Below, one piece after another: positions 23,713 to 31,714 of a stretch of DNA of 32,443 bases. Each line of letters starts with the position of its first letter. Within the stretch, counting starts at the first letter, position 1. Made by a program: the position numbers and the translations under genes. Source of the stretch: Kiritimatiellia bacterium. Lineage in GTDB: Bacteria; Verrucomicrobiota; Kiritimatiellia; UBA8416; YA12-FULL-48-11. Where the stretch lies: contig JAQUPZ010000019.1 in the NCBI GenBank assembly GCA_028716365.1, positions 1 through 32,443 on the forward strand, given 5' to 3'. Under the pieces are notes generated by a model. That model made no database searches. It was not told the origin of the DNA and saw only the letters and a list, made by a program, of their open reading frames with translations.

Positions 23713-24867
23713 TTACCTTAAATGGCACATTAGCAACAGGGCAATCAGTACCAGGCCGGCATTGGAAGCGGCAGCAAGAATGAATCCGCGCTGGACATTG
23801 GTACGCTTGGCATAAGCACCGATCATCATGGGTAGCACCGTACAACCCAATCCGCCCAGGGTAAAGAACAACCCGATGGCCCTACCGTGAAGTGATGGAT
23901 CGAAGTGCCCCAGCAACACGGCCAGCAGCGTCGGGTATATGGGTCCGAAAATCATACCAATGATAACCACCAACACCGCCGCCAAGCTTCGTCCACGACA
24001 TAACACCACCGCCACCCATGCCAGGAAAGACGCAAATGAAAGGACCAGAATCACCATTGTCTCACAGCCCTTCGGTACGGCGAAGGCGGCAACAAGCCGC
24101 GTGGCCGTATATGACAACCAGAAACCGGACAACAGTGCAGAGGCCAAGTTGTCTTTTATCCCCTTATCCGTCAGGTATGTTGTTGCCCAACCCGCCATGG
24201 TGTTCTCCGCGGGCATATAAAAGAAAAGGGCCAGAGCACAAAGCCACATAACGGCATCGCCAAGCAGGGTACCAAGCCCCTGACTGGCTTCCGGTACACC
24301 AACCTGCTGCGGCTGAACAGGACTGGCAGACGGAAAAGTTGCCCCACACCCCAGGATGATATTCACAGACACTAATGCAGCCAGTAATAGTAACGTCTTC
24401 TGCAATCCCAGCTTATTTATAAGGAAAGTAGCACCCATGGGTGTAACGAACGATCCGATACCAAAGATAAAACATCCGAGATTGAGGGCGTATGCCTGTG
24501 TTCCACCAAACGCAATCAACGAGAGTGGGTTGACAACATTGATGAGTGTGCCCCATGCCGCGCTGAGGAGCAGCACTCCAGTTACAAGCATCCAGTACGC
24601 CGTAGCTTGCGCGAGAAGAATAAGGCTGGTAGTCAAAAGAACTGAACCGACAATGGTCACGGACTGCCTTCCAACCAGGTCACTGAAAAAACCAGCCGTC
24701 AGGATAACAGGAATCAAAGTAAATCCAAATGTCGCAAGAAGTCCGCCAATTCTTGCCTCATCAATCTGAAGTTTGCGGGCCATGGGAACCTTGATACTGC
24801 CAAGCAGGGCAATACCAACACCCGTGGATATCAAAACAGAGATTACTAACAGGAGTAACAGGTTCAT
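23713..24867 (-). CDS. MFS transporter (FHS/sugar-permease-like)
   Basis: 384 aa, about twelve hydrophobic segments, with GGAAGTCC before the ATG at 24867. The first helix (LLLLLVISVLISTGVGIALLGSIKVPMA) and the loop FFSDLVGRQSV (motif A, D-x3-G-R) are MFS hallmarks. The central loop (FPSASPVQPQQVG) is short, and the C-terminal half has MIFGPIYPTLLAVLLGHFDPSLHGRAIGLFF, resembling fucose:H+ and other FHS sugar permeases. It would move a released monosaccharide, plausibly a deoxy-sugar given the nearby GH29, into the cell; that is inference. It is the first gene of the long minus-strand run and is preceded by the conserved promoter-leader module at 24898-24985. Confidence 0.88.
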   Translation of the reverse strand: MNLLLLLVISVLISTGVGIALLGSIKVPMARKLQIDEARIGGLLATFGFTLIPVILTAGFFSDLVGRQSVTIVGSVLLTTSLILLAQATAYWMLVTGVLLLSAAWGTLINVVNPLSLIAFGGTQAYALNLGCFIFGIGSFVTPMGATFLINKLGLQKTLLLLAALVSVNIILGCGATFPSASPVQPQQVGVPEASQGLGTLLGDAVMWLCALALFFYMPAENTMAGWATTYLTDKGIKDNLASALLSGFWLSYTATRLVAAFAVPKGCETMVILVLSFASFLAWVAVVLCRGRSLAAVLVVIIGMIFGPIYPTLLAVLLGHFDPSLHGRAIGLFFTLGGLGCTVLPMMIGAYAKRTNVQRGFILAAASNAGLVLIALLLMCHLR

Positions 24868-24897
24868 AGGACTTCCAATCTGATAAGATTTTCATGG

Positions 24898-24985
24898 AGA
24901 GCAATTCTGAAACACCAGCTTCAGCGCTCTTGTCCCAGTTAATGGAAAAACGTTAACACATGCATGATTATCGTCAATGAGTTTC
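24898..24985 (-). promoter_or_regulatory. Promoter-leader module, copy 1 (MFS transporter)
   Basis: Read on minus: TTGACG (24977-24972), 16 nt, TAACGT (24955-24950), then a leader with TTAACTGGGA and a hairpin at 24930-24898. The hairpin has outer arms AGAGC/GCTCT and inner arms CTGAA/TTCAG around an 8-nt loop. The MFS start codon is 30 nt further on. The same module with a differently spelled stem precedes the barrel gene (26552-26640). The outer stem carries two compensatory changes and one G-T to A-T change between copies. Confidence 0.6.
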
Positions 24986-24996
24986 GATCTTTCCCT

Positions 24997-26505
24997 TCAC
25001 GGTGCATAGACTTCCCACTCGCCGATACCCATCCGGTTGCCGTATTTGGCGCGTGTGATGAAAATGCGCATGCGGTCCGTGCGGATGGGTGTGAATTTGT
25101 ACTCAACCCATCCCTGAACAGCATTACCTTTTATTGGCATGCCCTCCACATCGCGCCATGTATTGTCTGCCCAATACTGGATGGTGTAGTCGAGGCTGCG
25201 GTACTGGCCGTCGGCCTGATGGAAGATACGGACACGTCCCACCGTGACCGGCTCGGGCCAGTCAGCAGCGACAAACGCCTCTTTGGGCGAGTTGCGCTCG
25301 GTACGCCAGATACCATCGTTGGGATCGGCTACACCGTCCACAATACGGATCGCATCGCCGCTCGAAGCACTGAGTTTTGCCTTGCCGCCGGGAGCGATGA
25401 GGTTATCGGGAGCGATGTGACGGATGAAACTGTATGGACCGCCTGGTGCAATCATGGCCTTATACTTGGTGACAACTTCACGTACTTCCGCCTCGGACAT
25501 ATTGGGTTTGTGCAAAATCTCCGAGGCCGCCCCCATATTCACGGCCCATCGGTCAAGCGGCCGCCAGGAGCGATACATGACGCACACCGGCTTGAGCGCC
25601 AGCAGATAGCGCGCAATCGGCAGCAGCTTCTCCGGGGACAATACACTCTTGGCTTCCCATCCCTGGATGGCCCCGCTGCGAATGTAAAAACCGACGTTCT
25701 GTCGCCCGGTACGGAGTTTCCGGGCGATGGCCTCCGGCGGCGCCCAGCTTTCGCACCATACAACTGTGATTCTGGGATCGATCTCATTATTGATCCGGAC
25801 GAGCGCTTCACAATCAGTATAGGGCGACGGACCGAAATTCTGCATGGCGAACTCGCAGTTCAGCCAGAGATTGGGATGACTCCTGGTCAACACGTCGGCC
25901 GCAAACTTGAGGTGTTCCAGCGGCCAGAGAAGAGGCTTGTTCGTGTGCTCGGTTTCATTGGCACTCTGGAATCGTTTTTCGCATTCGGGGCAATGGCATG
26001 TGATATAATCCACATCGGCGGTTTCAAAATTGAACCCGTCAATACCAGTATCAGCGGCACGCAGAAGCATTTCCCTGAGCAGTTCCATACTCTTCGGCTT
26101 GGAAGGGCAGAAAATCGCTTCGCGGCTCCATTTTCCCGCCTGTGTATTCGCAAGTGCGGATGGGATCATGGCCGCAAGCTCCGGGTGTTCTGTCACAATA
26201 CATTTTCCCTCCTCGTAACCGTTCAGGCCGAAACCATGAATCACGCGCACATTGCGTTCATGTGCATAGCGGACCACCTCCCGGCACTGCGCCCCATCAC
26301 CCTTCCATCCCTGAAGTCCCCAGATGACCACGCCATTCATCTTCTGTTTTGCAGCAAAGTCAACCAGCTCCTGCCAGCGGCCCTCCAGGTTATTCCACCA
26401 TAGCCAGAAGTAGAGATCGGGAGATTTCTTCTCTGCACATTCCTGGGAGTACAGCGGCAATGCTACAAACACAACAATCAGGCACAACAGCATCTTTGCT
26501 TTCAT
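24997..26505 (-). CDS. Exported barrel-fold glycosidase-like protein with C-terminal discoidin-like (F5/8 type C) domain
   Basis: 502 aa; the ATG at 26505 has GGAGGG 6-7 nt upstream. The signal peptide is MKAKMLLCLIVVFVALPLYS. The barrel part includes MNGVVIWGLQGW (56-67), RVIHGFGLNGYEEG (87-100) and GIDGFNFETADVDYITC (154-170), with E161/D164/D166 as candidate acids followed by C170-x-C172-P-x-C175. Residues about 365-502 form a discoidin-like beta domain (EAFVAADWPEPVTVGRVRIFHQADG ... RTDRMRIFITRAKYGNRMGIGEWEVYAP), the usual ending of F5/8C domains that bind sugars. I do not recognise the exact barrel family; GH20- or DUF4838-related is possible. It has its own copy of the promoter-leader module. 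Confidence 0.72.
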   Translation of the reverse strand: MKAKMLLCLIVVFVALPLYSQECAEKKSPDLYFWLWWNNLEGRWQELVDFAAKQKMNGVVIWGLQGWKGDGAQCREVVRYAHERNVRVIHGFGLNGYEEGKCIVTEHPELAAMIPSALANTQAGKWSREAIFCPSKPKSMELLREMLLRAADTGIDGFNFETADVDYITCHCPECEKRFQSANETEHTNKPLLWPLEHLKFAADVLTRSHPNLWLNCEFAMQNFGPSPYTDCEALVRINNEIDPRITVVWCESWAPPEAIARKLRTGRQNVGFYIRSGAIQGWEAKSVLSPEKLLPIARYLLALKPVCVMYRSWRPLDRWAVNMGAASEILHKPNMSEAEVREVVTKYKAMIAPGGPYSFIRHIAPDNLIAPGGKAKLSASSGDAIRIVDGVADPNDGIWRTERNSPKEAFVAADWPEPVTVGRVRIFHQADGQYRSLDYTIQYWADNTWRDVEGMPIKGNAVQGWVEYKFTPIRTDRMRIFITRAKYGNRMGIGEWEVYAP

Positions 26506-26551
26506 GACGATCCCTCCAAAAGACGGGTGGTTATAAGAAATTACTTTCCCA

Positions 26552-26640
26552 AGGAACAATCTGAAGGACCGGCTTCATTGTTCCTATCCCAGTTAATTAA
26601 AAAAACGTTAGCACATGTTCGACTATCGTCAATGAGTTTC
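26552..26640 (-). promoter_or_regulatory. Promoter-leader module, copy 2 (barrel/discoidin gene)
   Basis: Read on minus: GAAACTCATTGACG, with TTGACG at 26632-26627, 16 nt, TAACGT at 26610-26605, then TTAACTGGGA and a hairpin at 26585-26552. The stem is a perfect 9 bp (AGGAACAAT / ATTGTTCCT) with inner GAAG/CTTC. The conserved core GAAGCyGGT..TTCAGA is shared with copy 1. The start codon at 26505 is 47 nt past the hairpin. Confidence 0.6.
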
Positions 26641-26820
26641 ATTCCTTTTCCACGGTGTCTTTAGTGTCTTCAGGTATTCATGCAAGTACTTCCCGCACCG
26701 AATGTGTACAAATCCATTCACACAATCTCCATAATCCAGAAACTTGGCAACCACTTTGGGGATTACCAGACGCAGGAAGCCGAGCGAATGTTTGTATTTG
26801 TCAGTATAGTGAAATAGCAA
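26629..26820 (-). pseudogene. Degraded IS91-type transposase, N-terminal zinc-binding fragment
   Basis: 63 codons remain. VVAKFLDYGDCVNGFVHIRC-GKYLHEYL follows the pattern of the IS91 zinc-binding domain (v-x-x-FL-x-CGD-x3-GF-x-x-RC-x-x-C-x-HEYL), but the first expected Cys is Tyr and the Cys after RC is lost. The catalytic tyrosine domain is absent, so it is a relic. Its end overlaps the start of the leader module. The rest of the 26506-26998 gap shows no gene. Confidence 0.5.
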
Positions 26821-26882
26821 ACAAAGCCTTTACCATATAAATGGGTTTGTTTTATTTTCGAGGGCGGGCACCCATTGTGTGC

Positions 26883-26911
26883 TTGACGTTACATTATTCT
26901 CCTTTTAACTT
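26883..26911 (+). promoter_or_regulatory. Candidate sigma-70 promoter of the small lipoprotein gene
   Basis: TTGACG (26883-26888), 17-nt spacer, TAACTT (26906-26911), about 90 nt before the start at 26999. The -35 hexamer equals that of both leader modules; the -10 is weak (3 of 6 matches to TATAAT). Confidence 0.3.
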
Positions 26912-26998
26912 CCAGCCATGCTTGGGAATTGAGCCGAGCGCGACATGATAAAAGGGCTCGTTATCTGGAAAAATAATTTCTTATTAAGCGAGGGAAGC

Positions 26999-27424
26999 AT
27001 GTTTATTGCCGAACATCTTGTGAAAAGACCGTCTCTTCTGTTGGCGCTTTCATTTTTTCTAATAATGGGTTGCGAGCCGCCAGGGAGTGATGATGCGTTT
27101 GACCTGTCCGACGCAATCCAGCTTCCCAACTCGGATGGTCCGGGCGGATTCGTGAATAACCCTGAAAACAGCCGTGACACATTGAAAGTTATCTGGCCAA
27201 CAGCTTACTCTGACATGATCAGTAAAGTTGAGACTTTTATTTCGGATGGCACTTTGATTGATATCCTTTACCGCGCAAAGCCAGACGAAGATGGTGACCG
27301 TGAACGCTACTACGGAACGATGGATCTGAATGCATATCCGCAAAACCTTATTGTGCGCGCCACCCTCACGAATGAAACGGCAATCTATGTCAAATTACCT
27401 GTTCCTCAGAGACGTTACGACTGA
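26999..27424 (+). CDS. Small predicted lipoprotein, family unknown
   Basis: 141 aa from the ATG at 26999 (GAGGGAAG just upstream); an in-frame ATG at 26945 has no such site. The N-terminus FIAEHLVKRPSLLLALSFFLIMGC is a lipoprotein signal with the Cys directly after IMG. The mature part is acidic (EPPGSDDAFDLSDAIQLPNSDGPGG) and then beta-rich (TLKVIWPTAYSDMISKVETFISDGTLIDILYRAKPDEDGD). No recognised domain. It converges with the outer-membrane-like gene, 56 nt apart. It is probably a periplasmic or outer-membrane lipoprotein and could partner that protein; this is inference. Confidence 0.6.
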   Translation: MFIAEHLVKRPSLLLALSFFLIMGCEPPGSDDAFDLSDAIQLPNSDGPGGFVNNPENSRDTLKVIWPTAYSDMISKVETFISDGTLIDILYRAKPDEDGDRERYYGTMDLNAYPQNLIVRATLTNETAIYVKLPVPQRRYD

Positions 27425-27480
27425 ACCCGACTTCAGTTTACTTTTACGGGAATTGATTTCTTGCTTACGTAATAAGCGGA

Positions 27481-28377
27481 CTAAAAGCGACCGCTCAAAC
27501 CCAGCGAGACAAATGGAGCGTTGTCAATTTCCACATCATCAGCTTCTTCTTCAAATGAAATCTTCCGGGAGAAAAGATACCCGCCTTTCATGGTGAGAAG
27601 GGTGTGCTTGCCGCAAGCCAATTCGATACCGCCGAAAGTCCTGCCTTCCGAGAACAGAAGACGCTGGCGTTCATCATCTCCCATGTTGTAGTCCGGCCAT
27701 AACCATAACCTGGCGCCTGCAATGAAACGCAGTATATTGTTCGGACTGTATTCGAAACGGGACTCCGGATATCCCAGTTGTACCACGACATCATTCCGGC
27801 TCGACCAGTAAATGCCTGCTACGGGATCTACAACTTTCTGGAAGGAAGGATATACGCGGACCCCGGCAAAAAAGGCAAAATTTTTGGACAAGGCTTGAAT
27901 AGCAGTAACGCCAAACGGTACAGAAAAATCCTCACCGCTCACGGACTCCAAGTCTGAATACAAACCGGGAGTCGCATTTATCTGCATCCCGAATCCGTGT
28001 AAAAAACGTTGCGACCATACCAGGGCCAGACCTGCCCGGTTCAATGAATATTTTTCCGGTTGATCGGACATCTTCATGATCAAGGAGTTCCATTGTGCCT
28101 GGATCTCAAGTTCTCCGCCGGATTCGTTTTCCAATGTCAGACAGCGGATCCATGCGTCAATTTCGTATATGGACAGATCTCCCCAGTTAGCCGAACCTGT
28201 AGAGGAAGGAAACCCATAAACCACTTCCATACCTGAGAAAGTCCGGTACGGCGTATCAAGAATAGGGCAGATTCGCTCGTCAAGGTTTCGCCACGAATCA
28301 TCAGCTCCATGCAGGGGCAATACCGCCAGAACAAGAACCATTAAGAAGAGACACAGCTTATTCGAATATATACTCAT
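27481..28377 (-). CDS. Predicted outer-membrane beta-barrel-like protein
   Basis: 298 aa; the ATG at 28377 has GAGGGATGTG upstream. The signal peptide is MSIYSNKLCLFLMVLVLAVLPLHGA. The mature part is built of alternating amphipathic strands rich in aromatics and Gly (GMEVVYGF, AGLALVWSQRFLHGFGMQINATPGLY, FAFFAGVRVYPSF, FIAGARLWLWPDYN, FGGIELACGKHTLLTMKGGYLF). It ends in Phe (SLGLSGRF), the C-terminal signature used for insertion of outer-membrane barrels. About ten to twelve strands are plausible. There is no link to a named porin. Function unknown, perhaps passive uptake or envelope structure. Confidence 0.65.
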   Translation of the reverse strand: MSIYSNKLCLFLMVLVLAVLPLHGADDSWRNLDERICPILDTPYRTFSGMEVVYGFPSSTGSANWGDLSIYEIDAWIRCLTLENESGGELEIQAQWNSLIMKMSDQPEKYSLNRAGLALVWSQRFLHGFGMQINATPGLYSDLESVSGEDFSVPFGVTAIQALSKNFAFFAGVRVYPSFQKVVDPVAGIYWSSRNDVVVQLGYPESRFEYSPNNILRFIAGARLWLWPDYNMGDDERQRLLFSEGRTFGGIELACGKHTLLTMKGGYLFSRKISFEEEADDVEIDNAPFVSLGLSGRF

Positions 28378-28651
28378 CACATCCCTCACTGATTGTTACG
28401 ATTACGAAACATACCCCAGCCGAACAGAATTTTTTATTTCTTATCACAACCAATAAGGATATGGATAGACTTTTTCTTGCATATATGAAGTTATGGCTTT
28501 TTCCCGGAAATAAGCATATGCGTCTTTGGGGTCAGGGGGCGTGTTGCCCAAATCGTTTCCACCTTAAAAGATATCGCGCTACGACGTTAGTAAGGCAATG
28601 AGGAAGACGCAGCCAACAGGGTCGGGACGAACAAGACTTGAAGGAGGCAAA

Positions 28652-28792
28652 TCAAGGATACCAAGCAGGGAATTCTCCCAGCCGTTGCGCCTGCGGCGGC
28701 GATTTCCCAAAACGTCCGTCAATGAAGCTCTGCCAGCCAAACCCGCTGTTTTCGGGAACGATTTTCACTATTTTCCGGAAAGGAACTGTCAT
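28652..28792 (-). CDS. Possible 46-aa ORF overlapping the upstream stop (ATGA)
   Basis: The ATG at 28792 overlaps the TGA of the gene above (ATGA). The 46 residues (MTVPFRKIVKIVPENSGFGW, then a QSFIDGRFGKSPPQAQRLGE stretch ending FPAWYP) read like protein, with two Trp and mixed charge. The plus strand is also open over the same stretch (28598-28840), so one of them may be a dispersed repeat or a transposon relic instead. The 28378-28651 region beside it holds no other gene. Confidence 0.3.
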   Translation of the reverse strand: MTVPFRKIVKIVPENSGFGWQSFIDGRFGKSPPQAQRLGEFPAWYP

Positions 28793-30198
28793 CGTTCACT
28801 GGCAGGCGACAATGCAGGATCATCGAGATCGAGACGATAGAGTATCTGGTTATAGTCATAACGCGGTGTGGGATGCGGCCGATTGGCAAACGTCATCGTA
28901 TAGGTACCTTCAAAAATCAGGATAGGTGAGTCAGCAGTAGTGAACTCAGGATGAATCCGCGGGTTGTAGAAAGTGTAATTTTCGTGACTCAACACCTTCA
29001 CGGCCCTGCCCCACGGTCCGATCGGTTGATCCGCTTCAGCATACCAGAGTTCACCAAAAGCGGAAGGTTTGCCGAACGCCTCCATAAATACTGTAACCCA
29101 GCGCTTGCGAAAAGCATTCCATGCAATTGAACCGGTATGCGGCTTCACCGGTTTGCCATCAGACACAGAAATCAAACTTTCCTGCGGCTTCAACACTTCC
29201 CACGTTGAAGAATCCTGCCACGCTTCGAACGTTGGCGGGCATCGCAATTTAGGTAATGGATTTCCAAAGAGAAGCCATTCCTTACCCTGCATATCCTTCC
29301 ATAAAAAGGGATGCCCATCGGGCGCGGGTGGCTGTTTGGGTGTGGCATCTGACTTTTTCCAGAGGACACGGTGCGGCTCGAAACTGGAAACGGTGTCATT
29401 CCACACACACAAACCAAGTTCATAGCACTCCATCGGTGGTTTGACCTTTGAATACGTACCGACAAGCCTTGGCATTCCACTCTTGTCCGGAAGGCTTACA
29501 TAACCGCTGATCCATGTAGGTCCGCTTCCCGGCATTTTCGCCACGCCGCGAGGCACGGCTTTGGCATCGGTAAAGTAATCAAACTTTAATCGTAGTGGCG
29601 GTTTGAAGGAGGTGAGTGGCTGTACGGTGGTGGTTGCACTGGTCATATCAAAAATGCCCAGCGGATAATTCGGCATGGTGGTATCACCCCACGCCCAGAA
29701 AAGTTTTCCACGATGTACGGCGTTTTGAACGCTGTCGCAACCGAGAATGCCTGAATCACGCCAGTCCAGTTCACGCCCCACCTTCTGGCTTTCGGCTAAC
29801 AAGCCGCCGCCGGTGAGCCGGCCCAGCCGTTTCGCAATGATGGTACGGTTGACTTCCACCTTCAAAGTCTTTCCCGGCTCCGGCTTCAACCGTATACCAC
29901 GAAAACCAAATCCGTCCTTCGTCCGTTCGTAACCATTACCAATGACATCAAACCATGTCTCCCGCCCCATCAATTCCGGCAAGTCAAAAGCAATAACACC
30001 AGCGTTATCCGTAACAAAGCGTACGTTGTGAGTGGTACGCAACTCGACCAACGGCACCGGCCAGCCACTGCCCTTTTCTACAACCTCAATACAACAGGGT
30101 TCGACCGCATCAACCGACCAGGGCATCAGAAAACATGCCAGAACGACAGGAGCTGTGATCAACTTGAAAATGGTTATAAGAAATTTTCTTTGTATCAC
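28789..30198 (-). CDS. Exported propeller-like protein, family not recognised
   Basis: 469 aa from a GTG at 30198, preferred because AGGG lies 8 nt upstream; a TTG at 30222 is in frame but has no site. The signal peptide is basic then hydrophobic, ending near SVDA-VE. Residues about 35-130 form a small beta domain (VVEKGSGWPVPLVELRTTHNVRFVTDNAGVIAFDLPE), like a carboxypeptidase-regulatory or Ig-like module. The rest looks like a five-bladed propeller with repeated W-D and W-x-S patterns: LFWAWGDTTMPNYPLG, GPTWISGYVSLPD, GSIAWNAFRKRWVTVFMEAFG, SPILIFEGTYTMTFANRP. It resembles DUF4185 or GH43-like secreted proteins in layout only. It could be a glycan-acting enzyme or a binding protein; not determined. 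Confidence 0.6.
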   Translation of the reverse strand: MIQRKFLITIFKLITAPVVLACFLMPWSVDAVEPCCIEVVEKGSGWPVPLVELRTTHNVRFVTDNAGVIAFDLPELMGRETWFDVIGNGYERTKDGFGFRGIRLKPEPGKTLKVEVNRTIIAKRLGRLTGGGLLAESQKVGRELDWRDSGILGCDSVQNAVHRGKLFWAWGDTTMPNYPLGIFDMTSATTTVQPLTSFKPPLRLKFDYFTDAKAVPRGVAKMPGSGPTWISGYVSLPDKSGMPRLVGTYSKVKPPMECYELGLCVWNDTVSSFEPHRVLWKKSDATPKQPPAPDGHPFLWKDMQGKEWLLFGNPLPKLRCPPTFEAWQDSSTWEVLKPQESLISVSDGKPVKPHTGSIAWNAFRKRWVTVFMEAFGKPSAFGELWYAEADQPIGPWGRAVKVLSHENYTFYNPRIHPEFTTADSPILIFEGTYTMTFANRPHPTPRYDYNQILYRLDLDDPALSPASER

Positions 30199-30272
30199 GG
30201 ATAATACCCTATGATTTTTCAACAGTTATGGCTGAATCCAAACACTATTCCGACTGAATTTCAATGTGTATT

Positions 30273-31562
30273 CTACTTCACCAGTTGAGGTTCGGCCCAA
30301 ATGGCGTAATTGCCTTTCCCATCACCTCCGCCGGACGTCACAACCAGCTGGAGATTGGTGACACCATCCAGCGGGACATCCACACGTTTCGCCGGCATAT
30401 CGCCGGTAACCGGACCGATACGCGCCAGCGATTTGCCGTTACCAGACACCTCAAACACCACATTTCCTTTTGTACCCAATTCAGCATGCAGGCCCACCAG
30501 CGCCTCGAAACGTTGATAGACATTGGGAGGTACAAGATATGTCAGCGAGCTGCGTGTACCTGTTCCGATGCCGGAAGCGAATTGCTTTTTCTCAACTCCG
30601 TTCGTTTTTTCCACCCGTAATACCAGCGGTACGGCATTGGTACCATCACGCAGAATTACGCCGGACTGTGGATACCCCCAGTAGGGTCTGCCGAAGAATG
30701 CTGCCTGCGGACGAAATAAGTTGGTAGATTCCAGGGAAATCTGTGATGAAATATCAAATCTTTGAAGCGCTGTCTGGGCTTTCGGATCAGGCCGTTGCGC
30801 ACCGAGACAGATTACAGTATAGAGCGCATCGGCCACTATGGTCGCATCCAAAGTCGCGGCCTTTTGCTGTGCAGTACAAACTGCGTTTGTATCGCCGGCA
30901 TAAAGTCCCTGGATAATCGGGATGACCTGACCGCGGGCATTGATAATGGCTTCATGCGCGCGTTGCAACAGGCGAAACGCCGCTTCGTCCACAGAGTTGC
31001 CCAGCTGGCGCGGACAATAGTTATCCACACTTATGGTGAAACTGCCATTTTCCACGGGACCGTGCAACAGCGCGTGCTGATGAGACGACGGCGGCGGTAA
31101 ATATTGTTTGAAAAGGGTGAACATATTGTCACCCGGCACAGAGTGGGCCGGACAACCCCAGTCTTCGAGCATGTGCGCGAGTGTCCCGGCATAACGGGCC
31201 GCATCGCCGACCTGTGAAGACTTGAACGCGTTGACAGTTTTGTCCATGAAATAGCGCAGTTGTTCGTAGTTTTCCTGTTGCGATGCCGGCAGATGCAGGC
31301 TCACCAGATACACCACTCCGGGCCGGCTATCCATCATCGCGTACTTCGCAATCTGCTTATCTTTGAAGACTTCATCAGGGATGGAACAGTAACGGCTGCC
31401 GAGTTTCGAGAATTCGTCACCCAGCAATTCCTTTTGCCAGTCCGGCAACGTGCGTAATGCTGCTTCGGTGATGGCAGAGTGTGGTCCGCCCCACCCCTTC
31501 GAACAGGTTGGGACCAGAACGGCCAGCAGAATCGTCATCAGAGCCACAGGTAATCTTTGCAT
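30273..31562 (-). CDS. Exported P1-nuclease/phospholipase-C-like protein fused to an NPCBM domain
   Basis: 429 aa; the ATG at 31562 has GAGGAGG 7 nt upstream. The signal peptide ends near PTCSKG, so the mature chain starts at or close to W24 (WGGPHS). The N-terminal part is all-helical with zinc-ligand-type residues H28, H90, H130, D134 and H140 (GTLAHMLEDWGCPAHS). That is the H-x3-D pattern of zinc phospholipase C and S1/P1 nucleases, whose N-terminal Trp is itself a ligand. Residues about 290-429 match the NPCBM carbohydrate-binding module (FASGIGTGTRSSLTYLVPP, YQRFEALVGLHAELGTKG, LQLVVTSGGGDGKGNYAIWAEPQL). The pairing suggests a hydrolase held on a glycan or teichoic-like surface. Substrate unknown. 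Confidence 0.75.
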   Translation of the reverse strand: MQRLPVALMTILLAVLVPTCSKGWGGPHSAITEAALRTLPDWQKELLGDEFSKLGSRYCSIPDEVFKDKQIAKYAMMDSRPGVVYLVSLHLPASQQENYEQLRYFMDKTVNAFKSSQVGDAARYAGTLAHMLEDWGCPAHSVPGDNMFTLFKQYLPPPSSHQHALLHGPVENGSFTISVDNYCPRQLGNSVDEAAFRLLQRAHEAIINARGQVIPIIQGLYAGDTNAVCTAQQKAATLDATIVADALYTVICLGAQRPDPKAQTALQRFDISSQISLESTNLFRPQAAFFGRPYWGYPQSGVILRDGTNAVPLVLRVEKTNGVEKKQFASGIGTGTRSSLTYLVPPNVYQRFEALVGLHAELGTKGNVVFEVSGNGKSLARIGPVTGDMPAKRVDVPLDGVTNLQLVVTSGGGDGKGNYAIWAEPQLVK

Positions 31563-31714
31563 GTTGTCCTCCTCATTAATTATGGTTATATGGAAGCACA
31601 GTATCGCCTGTAATTCAATGTGGGGTTTTGTACCAGGTGAACCCATACCTATATTGAAAAATAGTAAAACTTCTTGATTCCCGTATCGTCACAGTCATAA
31701 TCACAATATAAATC

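Noticed and set aside
24964..26403. 479-codon open frame on the plus strand
   Set aside because: Fully antisense to the barrel/discoidin gene, with no ribosome-binding site and low-complexity His/Arg/Pro text; the minus frame has signal peptide, motifs and GGAGGG.
7216..28735. Shared 13-nt word AATGAAGCTCTGC at 7211-7223 and near 28723-28735
   Set aside because: A match of this length is expected by chance in a 32-kb window and the flanks do not align.
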